NCBI GenBank assembly: GCA_019163375.1
Contig: JAFLKK010000007.1
Coordinates: 345,813 to 409,812, forward strand
From: Paludibacter sp.
GTDB lineage: Bacteria > Bacteroidota > Bacteroidia > Bacteroidales > Paludibacteraceae
Reading direction: 5' to 3'
Length of the DNA stretch: 64,000 nucleotides
Under the pieces are notes generated by a model, which was not told the DNA's origin, ran no database searches, and was given only the letters and a program-made list of their open reading frames with translations. Made by a program: the position numbers and the translations under genes. Positions 17,805-25,979 of the stretch are shown piece after piece. Position 1 is the first letter of the stretch. Each line of letters begins with the position of its first letter.

Positions 17805-17846
17805 CAAAAAAAAGAGACAAACTATATAAATAGAATGTCTCTTTTC
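17805..17846 (-). terminator. terminator of the tRNA-Gly/tRNA-Leu unit
   Basis: On the minus strand AAAAGAGACA pairs with TGTCTCTTTT around a 16-base AT-rich loop, with a run of T residues after it. Copies in the tandem units lie at 17416-17457 and 17027-17068. Confidence 0.85.
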
Positions 17847-17852
17847 TAAACG

Positions 17853-17935
17853 TACCCGAAGCGGGACTTGAACCCGCACAGCCGTAAAGCCAAAGGATTT
17901 TAAGTCCTTCGTGTCTACCATTCCACCATCCGGGC
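17853..17935 (-). tRNA. tRNA-Leu (anticodon UAA)
   Basis: The 83-base gene has acceptor strands GCCCGGA and TTCGGGT, discriminator A, anticodon stem AAGGA/TCCTT with loop CTTAAAA (anticodon TAA), a long variable arm typical of class II tRNA, and T arm GCGGGTTCAAGTCCCGC. CCA is not encoded. It is intact, unlike the two displaced fragments downstream. It lies 21 bases after tRNA-Gly on the same strand. Confidence 0.97.
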
Positions 17936-17956
17936 ATGATATACGTTTTAAATATG

Positions 17957-18029
<73 letters not shown>

Positions 18030-18109
18030 AATTTTTGTTGTTGATAAATTATCTTGAATCCAGACTCAAGGCTCTTTTATCAAAAGAAGCTTCTCTCTCA
18101 AAGCGGGTG

Positions 18110-18117
18110 CAAAGATA
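18110..18117 (-). promoter_or_regulatory. -7 element of the tRNA unit (TATCTTTG)
   Basis: TATCTTTG on the minus strand is an exact TAnnTTTG match 80 bases upstream of tRNA-Gly, with no gene between. It is the likely promoter of tRNA-Gly, tRNA-Leu and, by read-through, the GIY-YIG genes. Confidence 0.65.
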
Positions 18118-18187
18118 CGTTCAATTTTTGAATTTCCGAAATTTTTCAACAGAAAAAAACAAGGATTTTCGCATTATATACTAGAAA

Positions 18188-18221
18188 AAAAGCGTGTATA
18201 GAAAATTCTATCCACGCTTTT
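18188..18221 (-). terminator. terminator of the winged-helix gene
   Basis: AAAAGCGTG-x-ATAGA pairs with TCTAT-x-CACGCTTTT around a 4-base loop. It lies just after the winged-helix gene and shields the tRNA promoter. Confidence 0.85.
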
Positions 18222-18237
18222 GATTATTTTGTGACAA

Positions 18238-18435
18238 TTAAGCGAGGGTTACAAATAATTCACCTTCTACTTCATTAAATTTTACCTTCCCTTCACGGGC
18301 CAACCAGCCTAAGGCCAGGTTCAAATCTTTTTCAGTCAATTTAGTTGCTTTTTTTACGGCTTTTACGTTTAGTTCACCTTTTTCTAATGAAGCCCATACT
18401 AGTCCTGCACTGATTCCAATTTTTTCTAATAACAT
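18238..18435 (-). CDS. small winged-helix protein (DUF2582 type)
   Basis: The 65-residue protein consists of one winged-helix domain with no other region. GISAGLVWASLEKGELNVKA at the N-terminus and WLAREGKVKF near residue 50 (the wing) match the DUF2582 family of Bacteroidetes. Function is unknown; DNA binding is possible from the fold, but the short length leaves no effector domain. It has its own -7 element and terminator. Confidence 0.85.
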   Translation of the reverse strand: MLLEKIGISAGLVWASLEKGELNVKAVKKATKLTEKDLNLALGWLAREGKVKFNEVEGELFVTLA

Positions 18436-18478
18436 AATTCTTTTGGTTTATAAGTTTATGTGGTAAACAATATCGCCA

Positions 18479-18486
18479 CAAAAGTA
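18479..18486 (-). promoter_or_regulatory. -7 element TACTTTTG
   Basis: An exact TAnnTTTG match on the minus strand, 43 bases upstream of the winged-helix start. Confidence 0.6.
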
Positions 18487-18548
18487 CTCAAATTATGTTA
18501 TATAGCATATATTTTGTCTAAATAAAATCTATAAAAAATATATTTAAT

Positions 18549-20351
18549 CTAAATATTGTACATTTCATCAATCTGCAACTTGTATTTACTCATCACCACA
18601 GCGCGTCGAATCTTTAGGGTATTGGTCAACTCACCGGTTTCAATTGTAAAACTTTTCGGAATTAATGTAAAACGTTTGATAAGTTCATAACTCGCCATTC
18701 CCTTCTGCAGTTCAGCAATTCGCTCTTTTATCAAATCATTAATCAACGGATTTTGCAAAAGCTCACTTACATTTTCAAATGCAATTTTATTCTTCTTTGC
18801 ATACTCTTCAATTGCAGGTTTCGAAGGCGATATCAAAGCTGTAACATAATTTCTCTCATCACCAATCACCGCCACTTGTTCAATATATTTATCCAAACCA
18901 AGACGTGTTTCAATTTCCTGCGGTGCTATGTATTTACCATTTGAGGTTTTAAACAAATCTTTAATTCTTTCGGTCAGAATAATTTTCCCGTTTCTGATTA
19001 CTCCTGCATCGCCGGTTTTAAACCAACCATCTTCGGTGAATGCTTCTTTATTTGCCTCAGGATTATTATAGTATCCGGGAAAAATCGTTTTTCCCTTAAG
19101 CATTATCTCATTATCATCGCCTATCTTCACATCCACATCAGGCATAATAGAGCCCACCGTACCGATTTCATAATTAGTATACTCATAACACGAAACTGTT
19201 GCCGTACTTTCGGTCAATCCATATCCATAAACAATAGGAACTCCAATGCATCTGAAGAAATTGGAAATTTCATCCGACAGTTTAGCACCGGCGGTTGGCA
19301 ACATATTTGCATTCTCAATCCCAATCTTTTGTTTTAGAGTAGAAAATACCAATTTATCGGCAATGGCATATTTTAGGGACAACAAAGCGCTTGGCTTCTT
19401 GCCGATACGCAAACAATCAAGATTATATTGCTTTCCGGTGGCAATAGCCCAGGTTACCAAACCTTGTTTAAACGGCGAAAACTTTGAGATATTTTCATTT
19501 ACACCAATGTACACTTTCTCCCAAAAACGCGGAACGCCACACATTAAAGTTGGACGAACATCCTTAATGGTCTGTTGGATTTCGGTTGGAAACGCATTGA
19601 TATAAATCTGGGCCCCTTTAAACAGGCACAAATAGCACCAGGTGCGTTCAAACACATGTGAAAGAGGAAGAAATGCAATAGATGTATCTTTGTCGGTAAG
19701 ACTTGTCAGCCGCAACGAATTAATGCGCATGGCTTCGTTGAAGCATTCGTGGGGAAGCATTACACCTTTTGGATTTCCCGTTGTTCCCGAAGTATATAAA
19801 ATACACGCTAAATCGGTTTCGGTAGCTTCGCTTTGGCGTTGTTCAACTTCAAAATGTCTGGTTGATTTTTCTCCAAGAGCCACCATATCATGATAATACA
19901 TGGTATGCGCCGCTTCTTTGAATACCACTTTTTTATCAAAAACAATAATTTTCTTCAGAAATTGTGAATTTTGTAAAACTTCCAGAGCAATGTTATATTG
20001 CTGCTGGTTACCCACCAGAATAATCTCGATCTTAGCATCATTCACAATATACTCCACTTGAGGAGCAGTAGAGGTTGCGTACATGGGAACGACGGTAGCA
20101 CGAGTGGCAAAGGCTGCAAAATCGACAATCAGATTTTCGGTTTTATTCTGTGAAAACTGCGCTATGCGATGCTGTTCAACAACACCCAGTTCTACGAGCG
20201 CCTTGGCCACAGCCAAAACCTGATCCGCAAATTTATTCCATGTTAAGTCACTCCATTGTTCTGTTGCATTTTCACGGTAAGATAGTGCAACTTTATCACC
20301 ATATTTTTTTGCCTGTGCAAATATCAATTGAGAAAAATGAAGGTTTTGCAT
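18549..20351 (-). CDS. long-chain acyl-CoA synthetase (AMP-forming)
   Basis: The 600-residue enzyme activates fatty acids to acyl-CoA by way of acyl-AMP. The P-loop YTSGTTGNPKGVM lies near residues 187-199, YGYGLTESTATVS near 370 and TGDAG near 440 (ATP ribose contact). ILTERIKDLFKTSNGKYIAP near residue 460 is the conserved hinge and fatty-acid binding region of the FACS family. No signal peptide is seen, so it should be cytosolic or bound to the inner membrane. It stands alone; neighbours fabF and acpP make fatty acids, so recycling of free fatty acids into lipids is a reasonable guess. Confidence 0.93.
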   Translation of the reverse strand: MQNLHFSQLIFAQAKKYGDKVALSYRENATEQWSDLTWNKFADQVLAVAKALVELGVVEQHRIAQFSQNKTENLIVDFAAFATRATVVPMYATSTAPQVEYIVNDAKIEIILVGNQQQYNIALEVLQNSQFLKKIIVFDKKVVFKEAAHTMYYHDMVALGEKSTRHFEVEQRQSEATETDLACILYTSGTTGNPKGVMLPHECFNEAMRINSLRLTSLTDKDTSIAFLPLSHVFERTWCYLCLFKGAQIYINAFPTEIQQTIKDVRPTLMCGVPRFWEKVYIGVNENISKFSPFKQGLVTWAIATGKQYNLDCLRIGKKPSALLSLKYAIADKLVFSTLKQKIGIENANMLPTAGAKLSDEISNFFRCIGVPIVYGYGLTESTATVSCYEYTNYEIGTVGSIMPDVDVKIGDDNEIMLKGKTIFPGYYNNPEANKEAFTEDGWFKTGDAGVIRNGKIILTERIKDLFKTSNGKYIAPQEIETRLGLDKYIEQVAVIGDERNYVTALISPSKPAIEEYAKKNKIAFENVSELLQNPLINDLIKERIAELQKGMASYELIKRFTLIPKSFTIETGELTNTLKIRRAVVMSKYKLQIDEMYNI

Positions 20352-20394
20352 AAATATTGATTTTGAAGTATAGATATAAAAGATTTATTATGTA

Positions 20395-20402
20395 CAAAGA
20401 TA
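20395..20402 (-). promoter_or_regulatory. -7 element TATCTTTG
   Basis: An exact TAnnTTTG match on the minus strand, 43 bases upstream of the acyl-CoA synthetase start. Confidence 0.6.
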
Positions 20403-20480
20403 GAAAATATCATTGAAATATTGCACATAACCGATAATTATGCGCAGATTCGATACTACATTAAAAAGTGAACTGAAAAA

Positions 20481-21308
20481 TCAATTGGTATGTCCTGCAG
20501 CATCTTCGTCGACAGAGGTATTGGACTCGGAAAGAGCCTCATCTACTTCAGCACTTAGCTCAGCAATAAAGTTTGGATTGGAAAGGATGGTTTGATACGC
20601 AATACGCGATGCATTTTGCTGCGATTCTTTTTTGCTCGCACCGGTGGCTTCGCAAATTGTTTTTCCCTGAATGGTTAGACTTGTTTTAAAAACATGCTTG
20701 TTCGATTTATTCAGAACCTCATCGATAAGAATAAACTCGGGCTGCATGCGGTTTTTCTGACACCACTCAATTAGCTTCGATTTGAAATTCACTTCACTCT
20801 CTACAATCTTATCCAGATCTTCGAAAGAGTTCAGCAAACGTGTCTCTACAAATTTTTTGCATTGCTTGTAGCCTAAATCCAAATAGATAGCACCCATAAG
20901 CGCCTCTAATGCATTACCATAAATATTATTATTGGTATGCAGATTCACATATTTGGTAACTTTAATAAGTTTATTGAGCCCCAGCTGAATGGCCAATTGA
21001 TTCAACGATTCGCGCTTCACAATTTTCGATCGGGTATTGGTAAGGAATCCTTCGCGCTCATTTTCATAGCGACGGTACAGAATGTCGGTCACAACAGAAT
21101 TGAGCACCGCATCGCCCAGAAATTCCAGTCGTTCGTTGCTCAGATTATGTCCGCTTTCGGTAGGGATAGAAACTGACTTGTGTCGTACCGCCAGTTGGTA
21201 GTATTCAATTTTATCGGGATAGAATCCCAATATTTTGTAAAATAAAAAATAAGGCTCTTTTCGAGCATTCGAAAGGAGCCTTATTTTTCGAAGGATATAC
21301 TTTATCAC
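20481..21308 (-). CDS. rnc: ribonuclease III
   Basis: RNase III cuts double-stranded RNA in rRNA and mRNA processing. The signature NERLEFLGDAVLN is intact, the second acidic site lies in GNALEALMGAIY, and a dsRNA-binding domain occupies the last 90 residues. I chose GTG at 21308, 4 bases after the fabF stop: it gives an N-terminus (IKYILRKIRLL) of the usual Bacteroidetes length. ATGs at 21347 and 21359 lie inside fabF and would add residues unlike the family. The first codons form a 20-bp hairpin with a T-rich tail (21245-21288). Cotranscription with acpP and fabF recurs in many bacteria. Confidence 0.93.
   Translation of the reverse strand: MIKYILRKIRLLSNARKEPYFLFYKILGFYPDKIEYYQLAVRHKSVSIPTESGHNLSNERLEFLGDAVLNSVVTDILYRRYENEREGFLTNTRSKIVKRESLNQLAIQLGLNKLIKVTKYVNLHTNNNIYGNALEALMGAIYLDLGYKQCKKFVETRLLNSFEDLDKIVESEVNFKSKLIEWCQKNRMQPEFILIDEVLNKSNKHVFKTSLTIQGKTICEATGASKKESQQNASRIAYQTILSNPNFIAELSAEVDEALSESNTSVDEDAAGHTN
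21245..21288 (-). terminator. terminator-like hairpin within the start of rnc
   Basis: Arms 21245-21264 and 21269-21288 pair over 20 bp with a single mismatch and a 4-base loop. On the minus strand the hairpin is followed by T-rich sequence. It starts 25 bases after the fabF stop, where a fabF terminator would be expected, but it also encodes conserved rnc residues (KIRLL to KEPYF). It could end most transcripts after fabF, or serve as an RNase III cleavage site in rnc mRNA. Confidence 0.7.
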
Positions 21309-21312
21309 AAAC

Positions 21313-22575
21313 TTATTTTGTATATTTCTTAACAATAACACTTGCATTATGTCCGCCAAACCCGAAGGTGTTAGACAAAGCTGCGTTTACAACGCGTTTT
21401 TGAGCTTTATTGAACGTGAAATTTAGTTTGTAATCAATGTCGGGATCTTCATCTCCGGCAGTAAAGTTAATCGTAGGAGGAACAATATCATTCACAACAG
21501 ATAGTACTGAAATAACTGCTTCAATAGCACCTGCAGCACCTAATAAGTGCCCTGTCATAGATTTAGTAGAGCTGATATTCAAATTATATGCATGCGCACC
21601 AAATACTTCTTTAATCGCTTTCGATTCAGAAATATCACCTACAGGCGTAGATGTTCCGTGAACGTTTACATAATCAATATCTTCCGGACTCATACCTGCA
21701 TCTTTCAATGCACGTTTCATCACCAACTTAGCACCTAACCCATCAGGGTGAGTAGCTGTTAAGTGATATGCATCAGCCGACATTCCACCACCAACAACTT
21801 CGCAAAGAATATTAGCTCCACGCGCAATAGCGTGATCTAATTCTTCGAGAATAAGACAGGCAGCACCTTCACCCATAACAAAACCATCGCGGCTTTTGCT
21901 AAATGGACGTGAAGCACTTTGTGGCTCATCATTGCGGGTTGATAAAGCTGTCATCGCGTTAAAACCGGCTACTCCACTTGCAATAATTGAAGCTTCTGCA
22001 CCACCGGCCACAATTATATTTGCTTTACCCATACGAATATGTGTAAATGCATCTATGATAGCATTAGTAGATGAGGCACAAGCCGAGCAAGTTGAATAAT
22101 TTGGTCCGCGGAAACCGTACATGATTGAAATCTGGCCAGCAGCAATATCCGAAATCATTTTTGGGATGAAAAACGGATTAAACTTTGGACCTTGTTCTTT
22201 GTTTTGGAAGTAATATCCAACTTCTTGTTCAAAAGTACCGATACCACCGATTCCGGCTGCGAAAATAACTCCGACTTCGTCTTTATCTATGGTTTCTAAA
22301 TCCACACCACTGTTATCAATTGCTTCTTTAGCAGCTGCAATAGCATACTGTGCATAAAGATCCAATTTGCGAGCTTCCTTACGGTCAAAATATTTCAACG
22401 GATCAAAATCTTTTACTTCGCAAGCAAATTTGGTTTTAAATAAAGAAGGATCGAAATGAGTAATAGGTCCAGCACCACTTACTCCGTTTTTGATATTCTC
22501 CCACATTTCCGGGACAGAAGATCCAACGGGTGTAATTGCACCTAAACCTGTTACTACAACTCTTTTCAATTCCAT
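21313..22575 (-). CDS. fabF: 3-oxoacyl-ACP synthase II
   Basis: It condenses malonyl-ACP with acyl-ACP in fatty-acid elongation. The 420-residue protein has the thiolase-fold catalytic triad of KAS II: Cys in STCSACASS (near residue 164), His in VNVHGTSTPVGD (near 305) and His in GHLLGAAGA (near 342). It follows acpP by 19 bases, so its partner ACP is made from the same mRNA. Confidence 0.97.
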   Translation of the reverse strand: MELKRVVVTGLGAITPVGSSVPEMWENIKNGVSGAGPITHFDPSLFKTKFACEVKDFDPLKYFDRKEARKLDLYAQYAIAAAKEAIDNSGVDLETIDKDEVGVIFAAGIGGIGTFEQEVGYYFQNKEQGPKFNPFFIPKMISDIAAGQISIMYGFRGPNYSTCSACASSTNAIIDAFTHIRMGKANIIVAGGAEASIIASGVAGFNAMTALSTRNDEPQSASRPFSKSRDGFVMGEGAACLILEELDHAIARGANILCEVVGGGMSADAYHLTATHPDGLGAKLVMKRALKDAGMSPEDIDYVNVHGTSTPVGDISESKAIKEVFGAHAYNLNISSTKSMTGHLLGAAGAIEAVISVLSVVNDIVPPTINFTAGDEDPDIDYKLNFTFNKAQKRVVNAALSNTFGFGGHNASVIVKKYTK

Positions 22576-22594
22576 AAATAGTATTGGAATAAGA

Positions 22595-22831
22595 TTATTT
22601 TTGTAATGCTTCGATATGAGATACCGCTTCGCCTACTGTAGTGATTTTTTCAGCTTGTTCGTCTGGAATAGAAATACCGAATTCTTTTTCGAATTCCATA
22701 ATCAATTCAACTGTATCTAATGAATCAGCTCCCAAGTCGTTTGTGAAACTTGCTGTAGCTACAACATCTGCTTCTTCAACTCCTAATTTGTCTACGATAA
22801 TAGCCTTTACTTTTGATTCAATTTCTGACAT
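22595..22831 (-). CDS. acpP: acyl carrier protein
   Basis: The 78-residue acidic protein carries growing acyl chains on a phosphopantetheine. The attachment Ser is in [12 protein letters not shown]. The start at 22831 (MSEIESKVK) is chosen because it gives the usual ACP length; an upstream ATG at 22885 would add 18 residues overlapping the -7 element. It heads the acpP-fabF-rnc group. Confidence 0.97.
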   Translation of the reverse strand: MSEIESKVKAIIVDKLGVEEADVVATASFTNDLGADSLDTVELIMEFEKEFGISIPDEQAEKITTVGEAVSHIEALQK

Positions 22832-22882
22832 AATTTTTGTTTTTAAGTTTGTAAATAGAATTTCTTTATTAATTTTGCGGTG

Positions 22883-22890
22883 CAAAGGAA
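22883..22890 (-). promoter_or_regulatory. -7-like element TTCCTTTG before acpP
   Basis: TTCCTTTG on the minus strand differs from TAnnTTTG at one position and lies 52 bases upstream of acpP. It is the best promoter candidate for acpP-fabF. Confidence 0.5.
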
Positions 22891-22934
22891 AGAAATTTTC
22901 TCGACATAACCTCGTTTTTCATCAAAAAAAACTA

Positions 22935-22942
22935 TAAATTTG
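22935..22942 (+). promoter_or_regulatory. -7 element TAAATTTG before purN
   Basis: An exact TAnnTTTG match 41 bases upstream of purN. It is divergent from the acpP promoter, with about 45 bases between them. Confidence 0.6.
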
Positions 22943-22982
22943 CACACAATATCACTTTGTGTGCAAGAACAACAACTACAAT

Positions 22983-23549
22983 ATGCCAATTAAAATAGCC
23001 CTCTTTGCTTCCGGTTCCGGCTCTAACGCTGAGAATATTGCCAATTACCACTCAAAAAGTTCTGTTTTTGAATTTCCTTTGATTATTTCCAACAAAGCTG
23101 ATGCTTATGTGCACGAACGGGCAAAGAAACTTCAAATACCCAGTTTCACATTTCCGAGAGAAGTTTTTTTAGCCGGAGATGAAATTATAACTCTGCTAAA
23201 AGAGTATGAGATTGACTACATAGTTCTTGCCGGATTTTTACTTAAAATACCAACATCGTTGGTGGAGGCCTATCCTAACAAAATTATCAACATCCACCCC
23301 GCCCTACTCCCCAAATTTGGAGGAAAAGGAATGTACGGACAGCACGTTCATCAGGCAGTGGCCGATGCCGGAGAAATAGAATCGGGCATTACTATACATT
23401 ATGTAAACGGAAATTACGATGAGGGAAATATTATTTTTCAGGCAAAATGCCCTGTACTGCCAACTGATACGCCAGATATGATCGCCGAAAAAGTGCATGC
23501 ACTGGAATATGAACATTTTCCAAGGATTATCAGCGAACTATGGGGATAA
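22983..23549 (+). CDS. purN: phosphoribosylglycinamide formyltransferase
   Basis: It transfers a formyl group from 10-formyl-THF to GAR in purine synthesis. The 188-residue protein begins MPIKIALFASGSGSNAENI, the phosphate-binding loop of the family, which sets the start at 22983. The active-site Asn and His are in NIHPALLPKF (near residues 105-107), and the catalytic Asp is in NYDEGNI (near 143). The purH gene of the same pathway is 29 kb away. It is monocistronic here. Confidence 0.95.
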   Translation: MPIKIALFASGSGSNAENIANYHSKSSVFEFPLIISNKADAYVHERAKKLQIPSFTFPREVFLAGDEIITLLKEYEIDYIVLAGFLLKIPTSLVEAYPNKIINIHPALLPKFGGKGMYGQHVHQAVADAGEIESGITIHYVNGNYDEGNIIFQAKCPVLPTDTPDMIAEKVHALEYEHFPRIISELWG

Positions 23550-23615
23550 CAAGCGGTAAACGTTAAGCAGCAATCAGTTGGGAGTGGTTAGCTCATAGCC
23601 TTAAAACCATATTTT

Positions 23616-23642
23616 TTGCTCCAATTTTTTATCGTACCTTTG
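23616..23642 (+). promoter_or_regulatory. promoter of ychF (TTG ... TACCTTTG)
   Basis: TTG at 23616-23618 and TACCTTTG at 23635-23642 are 16 bases apart and fit the Bacteroidetes -33/-7 pattern, though the spacing is a little short. The -7 lies 70 bases upstream of ychF. Confidence 0.55.
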
Positions 23643-23711
23643 CAGCCCGAAAATGTTGGATCATTTTTCGATTCAACGATTACACATTTAATCAATTAAA
23701 CATTCAACTAT

Positions 23712-24812
23712 ATGGCTCTTCAATGCGGTATTGTGGGTTTACCCAATGTAGGTAAATCTACTTTATTCAACTGTCTTTCAAACGCAAAAGCTCAGGCGGC
23801 TAATTTCCCTTTTTGTACTATCGAACCTAACGTGGGTGTAATTACCGTTCCCGACGAACGATTGAACAAGCTGGCCGAATTGGTACACCCTAACCGTATT
23901 GTTCCTACCACAGTAGAAATTGTGGATATTGCAGGACTTGTAAAAGGTGCCAGTAAAGGCGAAGGACTGGGAAATAAGTTCCTTGCCAACATCCGCGAAA
24001 CAGACGCCATTCTTCACGTATTACGTTGCTTCGACGACGAAAACATTACGCACGTAGACGGAAGCATCAACCCTGTACGCGACAAGGAAATCATTGACAC
24101 CGAGCTGCAATTAAAAGATCTTGAAACGGTAGAAAGCCGCATCAGCAAAGTGCAAAAACAAGCTCAAACCGGAGGTGACAAACAAGCAAAAGCAACATAC
24201 GATATATATGTACAATACCGCGAAGCTTTGCTGCAAGGCAAATCGGCTCGTACAGTAAAACTCGATCCACTGGACAGAAAACTTGTAAAAGACCTATATC
24301 TGCTAACCGACAAACCGGTAATGTATGTTTGCAATGTAGACGAAGCTTCGGCCAAAAATGGCAATGCCTACGTGGAAGCACTTCGCGAATCGGTAAAAGA
24401 AGAAGATGCGGAAATACTGGTTGTTGCCGCAGCTACCGAAGCCGATATTGCAGAATTGGAGACCTATGAAGAACGTCAAATGTTCCTCGAAGAAGTTGGC
24501 CTGACCGAATCGGGTGTAGCACGTTTAATTCGTGCGGCATACCACTTACTAGACCTACAGACCTATTTTACCTGTGGTGTTCAAGAAGTACGTGCATGGA
24601 CTTTTGGACGCGGCTGGAAAGCCCCGCAATGTGCCGCAGTTATTCATACCGATTTCGAAAAAGGATTTATCCGTGCCGAAGTTATCAAGTATGAAGACTT
24701 CACTACCCTGGGCTCGGAAGCAGCTTGCAAAGAAGCCGGAAAAATGAACGTAGAAGGAAAAGAATATGTAGTGACTGATGGTGACATTATGCACTTCCGC
24801 TTTAATGTATAG
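23712..24812 (+). CDS. ychF: ribosome-associated ATPase YchF (Obg family)
   Basis: The 366-residue P-loop protein of the TRAFAC class binds ATP in preference to GTP in known members and associates with ribosomes. G1 is GLPNVGKST (residues 8-16), G3 DIAGLVKGASKGEGLG (near 72) and the modified G4 NVDE near residue 202. A TGS domain fills the last 85 residues and ends with the family motif GDIMHFRFNV. Length is standard. A strong terminator follows. Confidence 0.97.
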   Translation: MALQCGIVGLPNVGKSTLFNCLSNAKAQAANFPFCTIEPNVGVITVPDERLNKLAELVHPNRIVPTTVEIVDIAGLVKGASKGEGLGNKFLANIRETDAILHVLRCFDDENITHVDGSINPVRDKEIIDTELQLKDLETVESRISKVQKQAQTGGDKQAKATYDIYVQYREALLQGKSARTVKLDPLDRKLVKDLYLLTDKPVMYVCNVDEASAKNGNAYVEALRESVKEEDAEILVVAAATEADIAELETYEERQMFLEEVGLTESGVARLIRAAYHLLDLQTYFTCGVQEVRAWTFGRGWKAPQCAAVIHTDFEKGFIRAEVIKYEDFTTLGSEAACKEAGKMNVEGKEYVVTDGDIMHFRFNV

Positions 24813-24850
24813 GTTTTAGACAAAAGACATTAGAACAAAGATAAAAGACA

Positions 24851-24892
24851 AAACGAGGTCTGCCGATTTATTTCGACAGACCTCGTTTGATT
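24851..24892 (+). terminator. terminator of ychF
   Basis: AAACGAGGTCTG-x-CGA pairs with TCG-x-CAGACCTCGTTT (24851-24866 and 24873-24888) around a 6-base loop, with T-rich flanks. Before it lies a spacer with repeated AAAGAC words. Confidence 0.88.
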
Positions 24893-24929
24893 TGAATAGC
24901 TAATGACTATTGCTCCGCGGCTTACAGGC

Positions 24930-25805
24930 TTATTTCTTCAACTTAATCTCTTTCGTTACGCCATTAATGGTGAGGGTAGCAATTGCATCGGCAGTGCCGT
25001 CGCCATAATCAAGTAAAGCTGAGCGTTTTTCGGTGGTGATAATTACGGCGCCACTAACAAAGTAGGGACATCCACTACCAATGATCAATGGTTTGGTTGG
25101 ATCAATTTCCATGGTGTAAGCTATGCCATTTCCGTTAATTCCATTAGAAGTGCCTGTAATTGAATACTTAACAGCAAGATCTGTACTTTCGATACGAGTA
25201 CGAACGCGTTCGGTATTCCAAATAACTTTTGTGCTGTCGGTACGTACCAATGTATCTTTTGCAACGATAGTCCAGTAAGGTTTTTGAGCATCGTTATACC
25301 CCTTGAACGTAACTGTTTTTCCACCTTTCAATTGATTGCCGTTCACGTAAAAGTCGGAGAAAAGGAATGTTCTTGAAGAACCTGCCACTGTCATTCTACC
25401 GGTAACTGTGATATAAATTTTGCCTTTCAACACGTTACCGCGTCTAACGGTTACTCCGGTGGTTCCAAAATCGATACAAATCTTCTTAGGAAAATCGTTT
25501 AACCCTGCTCTGTCAACAGTAATAGTTATAACACCATCAATAATTTTCTTGAAGCCATTTGAGGTGGGAGTACTAACTTTGTCGATAGCACCAACAGCCG
25601 TGTAACCCGCAGCATCAATGGCTGTAAGATAAGTGTCGGCAGAGCTGATTACTTCATCATTTACAGAGGCCGCCTGAGCTTCATCTACAGCAGTAGCAGA
25701 CACTGAGGCATCGGTGCCAATAGTTTGTTCGGTAGTAGTACATGCCACAAAGGCAGTAAGACTGAAAGAAATGGCTAGTATGCCCAATAGAGTTACTCTT
25801 TTCAT
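24930..25805 (-). CDS. lipoprotein of unknown function
   Basis: The 291-residue protein has a lipoprotein signal (MKRVTLLGILAISFSLTAFVAC, Cys at residue 22) and then a Thr/Ala/Ser-rich linker. The mature part looks mainly beta: repeated strands with Gly-Asn turns, including GSGCPYFVSGAVIITT and LLDYGDGTADAIATL near the C-terminus. I do not recognise a catalytic site. Similar Bacteroidetes lipoproteins are annotated only as hypothetical. It is transcribed away from the STN/FecR/sigma operon upstream, from which a 174-base gap separates it. Confidence 0.75.
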   Translation of the reverse strand: MKRVTLLGILAISFSLTAFVACTTTEQTIGTDASVSATAVDEAQAASVNDEVISSADTYLTAIDAAGYTAVGAIDKVSTPTSNGFKKIIDGVITITVDRAGLNDFPKKICIDFGTTGVTVRRGNVLKGKIYITVTGRMTVAGSSRTFLFSDFYVNGNQLKGGKTVTFKGYNDAQKPYWTIVAKDTLVRTDSTKVIWNTERVRTRIESTDLAVKYSITGTSNGINGNGIAYTMEIDPTKPLIIGSGCPYFVSGAVIITTEKRSALLDYGDGTADAIATLTINGVTKEIKLKK

Positions 25806-25979
25806 AATAATAATTTTTAATGTGGGTATTGTGGATAATTTATTGTCTTTATACTTCTAAGACAAACCAAATAAAACACACCACTACCTGATATTGAAAA
25901 AAAATAGAAATATTTCGAAGAAATTACGCAACCAGCTAATAATCAACAAACTTTATCTTCGATAAAAAATAGAAAATTG

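Noticed and set aside
17853-17935. group I intron in tRNA-Leu(UAA)
   Set aside because: The upstream tRNA-Leu is continuous at the anticodon loop, and no intron core is seen in the displaced parts.
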